Assembly: GCA_903851365.1 (NCBI GenBank)
Contig: CAINOB010000038.1
Span: 19,447-83,446, forward strand
Direction of reading: 5' to 3'
DNA from: an uncultured Bacteroidota bacterium
GTDB taxonomy: Bacteria > Bacteroidota > Bacteroidia > Bacteroidales > UBA12481
DNA: 64,000 bases
A model generated the notes under the pieces. That model was given only the letters and a program-made list of their open reading frames with translations, searched no databases and was not told the origin of the DNA. Shown piece by piece: positions 33,161 through 41,781 of this stretch (position 1 is its first letter; each line of letters opens with the position of its first letter). The translations under genes were made by a program, and so were the position numbers.

Positions 33161-35308
33161 GTAGGTAAGCGTCATCTCATCTACCAGATGTTTTGCTCCG
33201 GCATACTTATCCATGATGAAAAGTACATAACGGACATCAACACTGATGGTGCGCTGCAGATCGGGTTCGAAAGAAACGTCGCCGCTCATGGCTTCCCAGT
33301 TGCCGTCGAATGCCAGTCCAACCAGTTCGCCTTTAGCGTTCAGCACTGGTGATCCTGAGTTTCCTCCGGTAATATCGTTATTGGAGATAAATCCAATCTT
33401 CATTACACCGTTTTCGCCATAAATACCATAATCTTTTGCCTTGTACAGCTCCTTAAGTTTTGCAGGAACATCGAATTCCCAGTCACCCGGAACTTCTTTC
33501 TGCATTACGCCATCGAGAGTGGTAAAGAATTTATAATGAACAGCATCGATTGGATCATAGGATTTAACATTGCCATAGGACAACCGCATGGTTGAGTTTG
33601 CATCCGGATAAAAAACACGGTCTTTCTGCATAGCCATGAGGCCATCGATCCAAAGGCGCTGGCCTTTAGCTAGATCAGACATGAATTTTGTAAGTTCATT
33701 ACGAATTTCCATGCTCTTTTTATTGATCGATTTTGAAGCCATGTAGGCAAGGTCTTTGTCCAGAACTTTTTGGCTTGGCTTATCGAGGAAAGCTTCAATT
33801 TTGGCCTGGTCGCAGAAAATCGATGTTTCGAACATCTTAGCTGAGAAATCAACACCGCAGCCTTTGAATTTTTTGTTGATCAGATCATAAATATCTGGTT
33901 TGTATTGATCCTGAATGTCTTTGCAGAAAAGTTCGAACATGGCAGCCGTTACTTTTTTATCGGTAGGCATGTTATAATCTTTAAATAGACCGGACAGGTT
34001 GTTTTTCAAAGTTTTAGCGGATTCTGCTTGTTTGGCGGGGTCTTTTTCAGCACAGATGCTGGACAGTGCACCACCGAGTTGACCAGCGAAACCGATAATT
34101 TCGGATCCCTGCTGGAAACATTCTGAAAAATACTGGCTGACATTATTATATGGAGCGCGACCCTCGATTGAATTTTTAATGAGATTCAGTGCTTCACCAT
34201 ATTTTTTCTGCAGGGCCGGATCCTGTGCGATCCATTTGGTAAACTGAGTTTCCAGTTCTTTTTTCTGTTCGGCAACTTTCAGGCGTTTCAAAGCGGCTTC
34301 CTGACCAACAGAGTTTTTATAATAGTTGGTTGAGCCGGAGTATTTTGATGAATACTGGATCTTAACTTTCTGATCGGCCAGCATATCGGCCAGCATGATT
34401 TTCTGCTTTACGTCGCGGATCTTGATACGGTTCGGATGCAGATATTTCAGTACATCTTCCACTTCAAATGAGGTCATATAGCGGGTGGTCCTTCCCGGAT
34501 AACCCATGATCATGGTATAATCACCCTCTTTTAATCCTTTTACCGATACCGGCAGAAAGTATTTTGGTTTGAGAGGGACGTTATCTTTTGAATAATCAGC
34601 CGGTTTTCCGTCCGGTGACATATAGATACGGAATACTGAAAAGTCACCAGTCTGACGAGGCCACATCCAGTTGTCGGTATCAGCGCCAAATTTCCCGATT
34701 GAACTTGGTGGAGCTCCAACTAACCGGATATCACGATACTGGGTATAAACCAAAAGGTAGAATTGGTTACCACCAAAATAAGCGGAAACCCTTGCAGAAT
34801 GGAATTTGTCAGTTTTAACTTCCGACTGAATCTTCTGTGATTCGTCGCGTATGGCTGTGGCACGGTCGGCTTCGCTCATACCGTCGTTAAGTTTGGCATT
34901 GATCCTGGCGGTTACATCCTGGAGGTAATCCAGAAATGTAACTGAGAGGTTTGGATTGACGAGCTCTTCACCCTTGCTCATGGCCCAGAATCCGTTAGTA
35001 AGGTAATCGTGTTCAACCGTTGAGTGAGCCTGGATCGAACCATAGCCGCAATGATGATTGGTGAGAACGAGTCCCTGTGGTGATACCACTTCAGCTGTAC
35101 AGCCGCCGCCAAAAATCAGGATAGCGTCTTTTAAACTTGAATGGTTCACGCTGTAAATATCTTCAGCGGTGAGCTGAAGGCCCAGTTGGGTCATCTTGCC
35201 AATATTCATTTTCTGAATAAGCGGAAGAAGCCACATCCCCTCATCGGCCCTTGCCGACAAGCTGAATAACAAGGCAATACCTAAAAATAGTGATGTAAGT
35301 CTTTTCAT
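33158..35308 (-). CDS. S46 dipeptidyl-peptidase, DPP7-type
   Basis: This is a periplasmic serine peptidase releasing N-terminal dipeptides, used by Bacteroidota to feed on peptides. A signal peptide (1-21) is followed by a chymotrypsin-like core split by a helical domain. The catalytic His is in LVLTNHHCG (H86) and the Ser is S651 in ITGGNSGSPV. In the segment FDGN after the Ser, Gly669 stands where DPP11 enzymes have Arg; this favours DPP7-like hydrophobic P1 specificity over acidic P1 (from memory of the P. gingivalis enzymes). Length 716 is normal. Confidence 0.94.
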   Translation of the reverse strand: MKRLTSLFLGIALLFSLSARADEGMWLLPLIQKMNIGKMTQLGLQLTAEDIYSVNHSSLKDAILIFGGGCTAEVVSPQGLVLTNHHCGYGSIQAHSTVEHDYLTNGFWAMSKGEELVNPNLSVTFLDYLQDVTARINAKLNDGMSEADRATAIRDESQKIQSEVKTDKFHSARVSAYFGGNQFYLLVYTQYRDIRLVGAPPSSIGKFGADTDNWMWPRQTGDFSVFRIYMSPDGKPADYSKDNVPLKPKYFLPVSVKGLKEGDYTMIMGYPGRTTRYMTSFEVEDVLKYLHPNRIKIRDVKQKIMLADMLADQKVKIQYSSKYSGSTNYYKNSVGQEAALKRLKVAEQKKELETQFTKWIAQDPALQKKYGEALNLIKNSIEGRAPYNNVSQYFSECFQQGSEIIGFAGQLGGALSSICAEKDPAKQAESAKTLKNNLSGLFKDYNMPTDKKVTAAMFELFCKDIQDQYKPDIYDLINKKFKGCGVDFSAKMFETSIFCDQAKIEAFLDKPSQKVLDKDLAYMASKSINKKSMEIRNELTKFMSDLAKGQRLWIDGLMAMQKDRVFYPDANSTMRLSYGNVKSYDPIDAVHYKFFTTLDGVMQKEVPGDWEFDVPAKLKELYKAKDYGIYGENGVMKIGFISNNDITGGNSGSPVLNAKGELVGLAFDGNWEAMSGDVSFEPDLQRTISVDVRYVLFIMDKYAGAKHLVDEMTLTY

Positions 35309-35412
35309 ATTGTTTAAAGGATTTGTTTTATGATCGAAAGATATGAAAAATGCTAAATGGTAAAGAGATTTTAGATGTTAAAGTGAGTTAAACCAACCAT
35401 GTTGGAAACCTT

Positions 35413-35444
35413 TTTGCATGTAATCGGTATTTGTAATACCTTTG
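35413..35444 (+). promoter_or_regulatory. Promoter of the glycyl radical enzyme operon
   Basis: TTTG (35413-35416) and TACCTTTG (35437-35444) are 20 bp apart, an excellent Bacteroidota promoter. The resulting leader of about 200 nt is unusually long for this window. Confidence 0.7.
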
Positions 35445-35544
35445 CAATGAAATGACAACGTACTACCATAGCACCCTTCTCAAGGCATACCGTTGCCTTT
35501 ACAACTGCCTGATGGTCTGATCAACAGACTTCGGTCGATAGCCT

Positions 35545-35633
35545 TGTCATCCCGACGAAAGCGGAGTTTCACCAAGTCAACCTAACTACAAATCCCTTTT
35601 CTGTCATCCCGTTGAAAAACGGGACCCTGTTCC
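35545..35633. repeat. Two GTCATCCC palindromic repeats in the glycyl radical enzyme leader
   Basis: The first (35545-35574) reads TGTCATCCCGACGAAAGCGG. The second (35601-35633) has a perfect CCCGTT-GAAA-AACGGG hairpin at 35608-35623. Both are relatives of the copies at 14415 and 38158. Confidence 0.7.
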
Positions 35634-35651
35634 AAACTAAGAATTTATCCG

Positions 35652-38114
35652 ATGAAACAACAACATGATATCGAAACTACCCTGCATCCAGAGCGCCAAC
35701 CCAATGCTGAGGGCAATTTTTACATTCCGAAATCCAATGTGATAGGCCCCGGTATGAATGAACGGGTTCAACGGCTCCGTAAAATCAGTTTCGAAACGGA
35801 ACCTTCAATCACCATCGAGCGTGCATTGCATCAAACGGAATTTTACAAAGCCAACAACGGAAAATATTCGGTTCCGGTAATGCGGGCCCTTCAATTTCTG
35901 GATCATTGCGAAAAGAAAACCATCTATCTGGGCGACGATGAACTGATTGTCGGGGAACGTGGCCCAAAACCAAAGGCGGTGCCAACCTTTCCGGAGTTAA
36001 CCTGTCATTCAGTCGAAGATTTTCATGTGCTTAATACACGTGATCAGCAACGTTACCATGTGGCTCCTGAGGATATCGAGGTATATGAAAAAGAGGTCAT
36101 TCCTTATTGGCAGGGACGTACCATGCGTGAACGGATATTTAATCATGTGCCCGATGAGTGGCGCCAAGCTTATGAAGCTGGACTGTTTACTGAATTTATG
36201 GAACAGCGGGCCCCGGGGCATACTGTTTTAGACGGAAAGATTTATCGCAAAGGGATGCTGGATTTTAAAAGAGATATCAAGGCACATCTTGATTCACTTG
36301 ATTATCTGAATGATCCCGAAGCTACCGATAAAGCTGAGGAGCTTAAGGCGATGGATATCTCCTGCGATGCTGTAATCGTGTTTGCTAACCGGCATGCTGA
36401 GGTAGCAGAAATAAAAGCACAAAGCGAGAAGAATCCTGCCAGGAAGCAGGAACTTTTGAGGATCGCTGAGGTTTGCAGGTGGGTGCCGGCACATGCGCCA
36501 AGAAATTTCTGGGAAGCCATTCAAATGTACTGGTTTGTTCATCTGGGCACCATTACCGAACTGAATGGATGGGATGCCATGAATCCGGGACATTTTGATC
36601 AGCATCTGGCACCATTTTATGAGAAAGAAGTAGCTGAAGGAAAACTCACCCGCGATGAAGCAAAGGAATTGATATCCTGCTTCTGGGTGAAGGTGAATAA
36701 TCATCCCGCTCCGCCGAAAGTAGGCATAACAGCCAGAGAGAGTGGTACTTATAATGATTTTACAAATATCAATATCGGCGGGGTAAAATCCGATGGTTCC
36801 GATGGGGTAAGTGAAGTTTCTTATATTTTGCTGGAGGTTGTGGAGGAACTCCACATCCTGCAACCTGGGAATTCGGTGCATATAAGCACCAAAACTCCGG
36901 ACCGTTTTCTGAATGCTGCTTGCCATGTAATTCGCCAAGGTCATGGATATCCATCGGTGTTCAATCCGGATATCTATATCATGGAAATGGTGGGCATGGG
37001 AAAAACCATTACCGATGCCCGCGAAGGCGGATGCAGCGGTTGTATCGAAGTTGGCGCTTTTGGAAAAGAAGCTTTCCTGCTCACGGGTTATCTCAATGTT
37101 CCAAAGGTCTTTGAGGTCACATTAAATCGCGGAATCGATCCTGTAACCGGTAAAGTAGCTGGTATTGATTGTGGCGATCCCCGTGATTTCACGAATTTCG
37201 AGCAACTCTATGAGGCTTTCATGAAGCAGCTCAACTTCATTGTCGATCAAAAAGTCAAGGTCAGCAATTATATCGATCGCATGTTTGCCAAATATGCCCC
37301 GGCACCTTTCCTGTCGGTAGTAATCGATGATTGCATCAAAAAAGGCAGGGACTATTATAATGGGGGTCCTCGTTACAATACCAACTACATTCAATGCACT
37401 GGGTTGGGTACTGTGACCGACAGTATGACTACTTTGAAAAAGCATGTTTTTGAAGATAAGACACATACGATGGACGAAATTCTGGCAGCTGTAGCTAAGA
37501 ATTTTAAAGGTGAAGAAAAGCTGCGCCAGTTTATTCTGAACCGTACCCCGTTCTTCGGAAATGATGATGAATATGCCGATTCAATCGCTTTGAGAGTGTA
37601 TAATGATCTTTATAAAACTATCGACGGAAAACCCAATACTAAAGGGGAGACTTTCCATTTGAACATGCTTTCCACTACCTGTCATATCTATTTTGGCAAG
37701 GTGATGGGTGCAACCCCGAATGGTCGTTTTGCAGGGAAATCAATATCAGATGGCACTTCGCCTTCACATGGATGTGATACTCACGGTCCGACAGCGGTGA
37801 TACGCTCCTTATCTAAACTCGATCAGACAAAATCGGGAGGCACACTGCTCAACTTGCGATTTTTACCCAGCTTGCTGAAGCGGGAGCAGGATATTACCCG
37901 GCTTGGACAGCTGATCAGGAGTTATTTCACGCTCGGCGGTCACCATGTCCAGTTTAATATTGTTGACACGGCAACCTTATTAATGGCGCAGAAGCACCCG
38001 GAGGAATACAAGGATCTTCTGGTTCGTATGGCTGGATATAGTGATTACTTCAATGATATGAACGAAGATCTGCAGCAGGAGGTAATCGACCGGACGCAAA
38101 ATGCGGCATTTTAA
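35652..38114 (+). CDS. Glycyl radical enzyme, trans-4-hydroxy-L-proline dehydratase-like
   Basis: This is an anaerobic radical enzyme of 820 residues. The active-site loop is GGCSGCIEVGAFGKE with the thiyl cysteine probably C464 and the adjacent E466; the glycyl radical site is G795 in RMAGYSDYF near the C-terminus. C464-G795 spacing is 331, the same as I recall for C434/G765 of Clostridioides HypD, and the GAFGKE and GYSDYF segments also favour HypD over pyruvate formate-lyase or choline lyase. Its activase gene is 129 bp downstream. Oxygen would cleave the radical form, so it is used under anoxia. Another C-O or C-N lyase activity cannot be excluded. Confidence 0.85.
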   Translation: MKQQHDIETTLHPERQPNAEGNFYIPKSNVIGPGMNERVQRLRKISFETEPSITIERALHQTEFYKANNGKYSVPVMRALQFLDHCEKKTIYLGDDELIVGERGPKPKAVPTFPELTCHSVEDFHVLNTRDQQRYHVAPEDIEVYEKEVIPYWQGRTMRERIFNHVPDEWRQAYEAGLFTEFMEQRAPGHTVLDGKIYRKGMLDFKRDIKAHLDSLDYLNDPEATDKAEELKAMDISCDAVIVFANRHAEVAEIKAQSEKNPARKQELLRIAEVCRWVPAHAPRNFWEAIQMYWFVHLGTITELNGWDAMNPGHFDQHLAPFYEKEVAEGKLTRDEAKELISCFWVKVNNHPAPPKVGITARESGTYNDFTNINIGGVKSDGSDGVSEVSYILLEVVEELHILQPGNSVHISTKTPDRFLNAACHVIRQGHGYPSVFNPDIYIMEMVGMGKTITDAREGGCSGCIEVGAFGKEAFLLTGYLNVPKVFEVTLNRGIDPVTGKVAGIDCGDPRDFTNFEQLYEAFMKQLNFIVDQKVKVSNYIDRMFAKYAPAPFLSVVIDDCIKKGRDYYNGGPRYNTNYIQCTGLGTVTDSMTTLKKHVFEDKTHTMDEILAAVAKNFKGEEKLRQFILNRTPFFGNDDEYADSIALRVYNDLYKTIDGKPNTKGETFHLNMLSTTCHIYFGKVMGATPNGRFAGKSISDGTSPSHGCDTHGPTAVIRSLSKLDQTKSGGTLLNLRFLPSLLKREQDITRLGQLIRSYFTLGGHHVQFNIVDTATLLMAQKHPEEYKDLLVRMAGYSDYFNDMNEDLQQEVIDRTQNAAF

Positions 38115-38153
38115 TTTGCAAATTTGATAATGTGACAATGTGCAAATGATCGA
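38114..38153 (+). repeat. Octamer tandem array just after the glycyl radical enzyme stop
   Basis: ATTTGCAA, ATTTGATA, ATGTGACA, ATGTGCAA and ATGATCGA are five adjacent octamers starting at the TAA stop. The unit and orientation match the array on the nfo stop (4053-4100). Confidence 0.72.
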
Positions 38154-38157
38154 ATCT

Positions 38158-38210
38158 CCCTCGGAGAGTTGTCATCCCTGCGAAAGCGGGGACCCCGTCC
38201 CATACCTCGA
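38158..38210. repeat. REP-like palindrome with GTCATCCC core, inside the operon
   Basis: It has TCGGAGAGTTGTCATCCC, then GCGAAAGCGGGGACCCCGTC, nearly the same as the copy at 14415-14462. It lies between the glycyl radical enzyme and its activase and may set their expression ratio by stabilising the upstream mRNA or stopping some transcription. Confidence 0.75.
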
Positions 38211-38243
38211 AATTAATTTTTTGGAATCTCAACCTTTAAGAAC

Positions 38244-39152
38244 TTGGCAAACGCTCTAATCTTCGACATCAAGCCATATTCCATCAATGATGGTCCGGGT
38301 ATCCGAATAACGATCTTTTTGAAAGGTTGCCCGCTGAGCTGTGTTTGGTGCCATAATCCGGAAGGGATATCGCCCCATCTGCAGAAATTATATTCGAAGT
38401 CAAAGTGCATCGGCTGCGAAACCTGCGTGGAAAACTGCCCGGTGAAGGCGTTAACTCTTACCTCCGACGGTATTATTACAAATACTGATTTGTGTGATTT
38501 ATGCGGTATCTGTGCAGAAGTCTGCCCCACAAAGGCGATGGAGATGTCGGGGTCGAAGGTTACGGTAGAGGATATCATGAAGAGAATCAGACGTGAAACT
38601 GTGATGATGGATCAGTCGGCTGGAGGGGTTACTATATCCGGAGGCGAACCGATGATGCAATCGGATTTTCTGATTGAATTGCTTGATGCATTAGGCAGCG
38701 AAGGGATTCACTGCGCGGTAGATACGACTGGTTTAAGTAAAACAGAAACCTTGCTTGAGGTGGCAAAACGGACTGATCTTTTCCTGTATGATCTCAAAAT
38801 GATGGATCCGCAGAGGCACAAAAAATTCACCGGTGTTACCAATGAAAAGATATTGGAGAACCTGAAAATCCTTGCTAGTTCAGGCGCAAATATCAATATC
38901 AGGATACCTCTGATTAAAGGGGTTAATGCTGATGAGTCAAATATCAGGCAATCAGCCGAATTTATTGCAGCACTCCCGGGAGCAAGAAAATTGGTCAGCT
39001 TGCTGCCATATCATAATATCGCCATACATAAATATGGAAAACTTGGCCAGGATTATGATGGTGATGGCATGGAAGAACCATCGGCTGAGGAGATCGAACA
39101 AACCATCCGTATTTTTCAGGAGTTCGGAATCGAGGCGGTGGTAGGAGGTTAG
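38244..39152 (+). CDS. Glycyl radical enzyme activase (radical SAM)
   Basis: It cleaves SAM to a 5'-deoxyadenosyl radical and installs the glycyl radical on the preceding enzyme. The radical SAM cluster motif is GCPLSCVWCHNPEG (C-x3-C-x2-C), the ferredoxin-like insert has CIGCETCVENCP and CDLCGICAEVCP, giving two extra [4Fe-4S] clusters, and SGGEPMMQ and LYDLKMMD follow. No ATG precedes LIFDIKPYSINDGPG in frame; an in-frame TAA at 38214 limits the choice and TTG at 38244 is the best start. Length 302 is typical. The 3' end overlaps the convergent cytochrome gene by 4 bp. Confidence 0.95.
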   Translation: MANALIFDIKPYSINDGPGIRITIFLKGCPLSCVWCHNPEGISPHLQKLYSKSKCIGCETCVENCPVKALTLTSDGIITNTDLCDLCGICAEVCPTKAMEMSGSKVTVEDIMKRIRRETVMMDQSAGGVTISGGEPMMQSDFLIELLDALGSEGIHCAVDTTGLSKTETLLEVAKRTDLFLYDLKMMDPQRHKKFTGVTNEKILENLKILASSGANINIRIPLIKGVNADESNIRQSAEFIAALPGARKLVSLLPYHNIAIHKYGKLGQDYDGDGMEEPSAEEIEQTIRIFQEFGIEAVVGG

Positions 39153-40645
39153 TATAGTTTTTTGTGGCACTCGATACAAGCCATCTCTTTCCAGGATTCG
39201 TCACCCTGCGGATGGTTGAACTTCAGCGATCCATTAAAAGGTGCAACTTCCTGTTTGCCCGGAGTTCCCTGTAACATTATGTTATGGCAGAGATTGCAGT
39301 CCTGTGATATCGTTTTTCCTGTGGAACTGGTGTGTTTGCCGTTGTGGCACCTGAAACATCCATTGGCTTCCATATGACCGATATGGTCAGGATAAGCTTC
39401 CCAGGTGGCTTTCATCTCGGGAAAAATATTCTTTGAATAGCCGGTAAGCATACCTGCAATTGCTTTGTCGATATCAGCTTTCTTGTTGGTGAAAATAGCC
39501 GGGTAGGTGGTTTTGTAATAGTTTTCGACATATTTCCTGATGGTATCCTGAGCAATTTTACGGTCGGCCCAGGCAGGAGTGAGGATATCCATTGCAATTT
39601 TTTTGATCATTGGCAAAGTCACAGGAATATCGCCTGCAGCTATGGCATTATCAACAAAAACACTTGGTGAACGGTATTTGTGTGATGGGCGCGTATGGCA
39701 GTCCATGCAGTCCATGGTGCGCGGCTTAACGGCACGGAGAGCTGAATCAGAAATCGGGTTTTCGGTATCCTGATAAACAATGGTTTCACCGGTGAGCTTG
39801 TTGGTGCTTTTTACCCAGGGAAGAGCCTGCCGGTTATCTTTCGGATCGATATATTCAATTTTGATATTGGGATTGATGTGCCAGTGAATACCCTCGGTAT
39901 TACCTTGGGCACTGTGTGATGCAGCAATTTTCAGTCTCAGGTCGATATCCCATTCCGTGTTTGCTGAATCAGCAAGAAAATGCTTTTCTGCAACCAGCTT
40001 GTGAGAATAGAATTTTTCAGGCCAGTGGCATTTTTCGCAGGTTTCGCGGGCCGGGCGTAAATTCTTGATCGGAGTCTCAATTGGATGCTTGTAACTGTTG
40101 GTGAGCACTGCCCAAACCTGACGGAGGCCCGACATTTTTGATCTTACATACCAACCGGCACCTTCGCCGACGTGACATTCCACACACCTCACGTTGGCAT
40201 GCTCGGAACCTTGATAGGCAGTATGTTCTGGTTCCATCACCTTATGGCAGGTGGTTCCGCAGAACTTTACCGATTCAGTGTAATTGAATGCTTCGTAACT
40301 TCCAATACCGGTGAGGAATACCAAAACAACGGTTCCAACAGCAAATATGAATGTGGCGTTGCGATGACGCTTGTCAGTGAAATCAATCAACCAGGGTTTC
40401 CCAACTACTGGTTCGAGGCCGAGCTTCATTTTCCGCATCTTGCTGACCATTCCTATCGGGATCATGATCAGACCAAGTATCAGGAAAGCCGGAAGAATAA
40501 TGTAAGTAAACAAACCCAGATAGGAGCTCCCCTCCTGAAAGAAAATGCCTAATGTGAATAGGAACAGAATGAACATCAGGCTGATGAAAGCAATAATGGC
40601 ACCGGTTATGGATAACCGGTTATTTACGGACTTGGGTAATTTCAT
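39149..40645 (-). CDS. NapC/NirT-type heptaheme c-type cytochrome, ImcH-like
   Basis: Three N-terminal membrane helices (about 13-36, 41-67, 98-118) precede a periplasmic domain with six CxxCH motifs (CVECH 154, then CEKCH, CMDCH, CFRCH, CNLCH, CIECH) and one CGTTCH at 129-134, a CX3CH variant at the usual first-heme place of NapC/NrfH proteins (FCGTTCHKVMEPEH). Seven hemes, 498 residues and this topology resemble ImcH of Geobacter, an inner-membrane menaquinol oxidase for extracellular electron transfer (comparison from memory). Its electron acceptor here is unknown; no porin-cytochrome complex is in the window. Confidence 0.85.
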   Translation of the reverse strand: MKLPKSVNNRLSITGAIIAFISLMFILFLFTLGIFFQEGSSYLGLFTYIILPAFLILGLIMIPIGMVSKMRKMKLGLEPVVGKPWLIDFTDKRHRNATFIFAVGTVVLVFLTGIGSYEAFNYTESVKFCGTTCHKVMEPEHTAYQGSEHANVRCVECHVGEGAGWYVRSKMSGLRQVWAVLTNSYKHPIETPIKNLRPARETCEKCHWPEKFYSHKLVAEKHFLADSANTEWDIDLRLKIAASHSAQGNTEGIHWHINPNIKIEYIDPKDNRQALPWVKSTNKLTGETIVYQDTENPISDSALRAVKPRTMDCMDCHTRPSHKYRSPSVFVDNAIAAGDIPVTLPMIKKIAMDILTPAWADRKIAQDTIRKYVENYYKTTYPAIFTNKKADIDKAIAGMLTGYSKNIFPEMKATWEAYPDHIGHMEANGCFRCHNGKHTSSTGKTISQDCNLCHNIMLQGTPGKQEVAPFNGSLKFNHPQGDESWKEMACIECHKKLY

Positions 40646-40662
40646 AGTTCAGGTATTTGCAC

Positions 40663-40670
40663 CAAAATTA
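40663..40670 (-). promoter_or_regulatory. Predicted -7 box of the heptaheme cytochrome gene
   Basis: On the minus strand TAATTTTG matches TAnnTTTG, 17 bp upstream of the ATG at 40645. This suggests the cytochrome has its own promoter separate from the K+ channel gene. Confidence 0.5.
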
Positions 40671-40745
40671 CAACATATATCGATAGTTGATTTTGTTCCC
40701 AGATGATATTTGAGGGAATTCCAATGTAAAAAATCATGTGCGATT

Positions 40746-41777
40746 CTACTCAATCCCCGCCTGTACGATGGATTTCAGCTTGTCGATCTGGTCAGCAGTA
40801 CCCAGGACAAATAGCTTGTCATCACAGGTAATTCTTTCTTCAGGAGATGGATTATAAAGATATTCCCCTTTTGCCGTTTTTATTCCGATAATGCTCGCTC
40901 CGGAGCCGGCGCTTGCCTGAAGATTTCCAATGCTCCATTCAAGAAAGCAGGCATTTATTTCGCTGCCGTGTATCTCTTCAAGGCGCACTTTTGTTCCTCC
41001 GAAAAGTAAAATGTTATCGATAAACTCAACCACATCTGGTTGAACAACAAGCTTCGCCATGTGAATACCGCCAAGCTTATCCGGCATAATCACATTATTT
41101 GCACCTGCCCTTTTTAACTTTATATCGCTGTAATTACCTGAGGCCCTGGATATAATTGTCAGATCAGGATTCAGGTCCCTGGCAGTCAGAACAACAAAGG
41201 TATTATCCGCATCGCTGGGTAATGTTGTAATTAAGGCTCTTGCGGTTCTGACGCCGGCGTTTTCTAAAACGCTGTCGAGAGTTGCATCACCATGCAGAAA
41301 TAATTTTATTCCATCCTCTTTGATTCTCGAAATCACCGATTCCTTTAACTCAATGACCAGAACGGTTTGATCGTGTTGTGAAAGTTCACGGCAAGCCTGG
41401 CTTCCGTTCCTGCCGTATCCGCATACGATTACATGGTTGTCTGTATGTTTGATCATTCTGTGCAATTTTTTCAGTTGGTAAAAATCCTTGAATCTGCCAT
41501 CCATAATAAACCGGGTAATGGTAGAAACTGCATAACCGAAAATCCCGAAGGAGGATACTATCAGGATAATCGTAAAATATTTTCCGGGATCGGAGAGGGG
41601 ATGAACCTCATTAAATCCGATAGTTGCCAGGGTGATCACGACCATGTACAAGCTGTCGAGAAAACTGTACCCCTCAATCAGGCGATACCCGACAATACCG
41701 GCAATCATCACTGTGAAAAGTAATGCACCAGCTAGGTACAGGTCGTCGAGCGCTGATTTTTCGCGTTTTTGTTTCAC
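40746..41777 (-). CDS. Two-helix K+ channel with RCK (TrkA-N/TrkA-C) domains and unusual filter
   Basis: Two membrane helices (about 13-33 and 66-90) flank a pore loop; the cytoplasmic part has an NAD-binding RCK domain (HVIVCGYGRNGSQACREL) and a TrkA-C domain at the end. This is the MthK/Kch layout. The filter reads T52-I-G-F-N56 (LATIGFNEVHPLS), with Asn in place of the second Gly of T-V-G-Y-G. Selectivity may be altered, or this may be a subfamily norm. The start is GTG at 41777, 4 bp after the URO-D-like gene, so they are probably co-transcribed. Confidence 0.9.
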   Translation of the reverse strand: MKQKREKSALDDLYLAGALLFTVMIAGIVGYRLIEGYSFLDSLYMVVITLATIGFNEVHPLSDPGKYFTIILIVSSFGIFGYAVSTITRFIMDGRFKDFYQLKKLHRMIKHTDNHVIVCGYGRNGSQACRELSQHDQTVLVIELKESVISRIKEDGIKLFLHGDATLDSVLENAGVRTARALITTLPSDADNTFVVLTARDLNPDLTIISRASGNYSDIKLKRAGANNVIMPDKLGGIHMAKLVVQPDVVEFIDNILLFGGTKVRLEEIHGSEINACFLEWSIGNLQASAGSGASIIGIKTAKGEYLYNPSPEERITCDDKLFVLGTADQIDKLKSIVQAGIE

Positions 41778-41781
41778 TTTT

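Larger units (their letters stand above)
35309..35651. other. 343-bp divergent region between the S46 and glycyl radical enzyme genes
   Basis: It holds a predicted promoter for the plus strand (35413-35444) and, in the roughly 200-nt leader after it, two GTCATCCC palindromic repeats. No coding sequence or known riboswitch was recognised. Confidence 0.6.
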
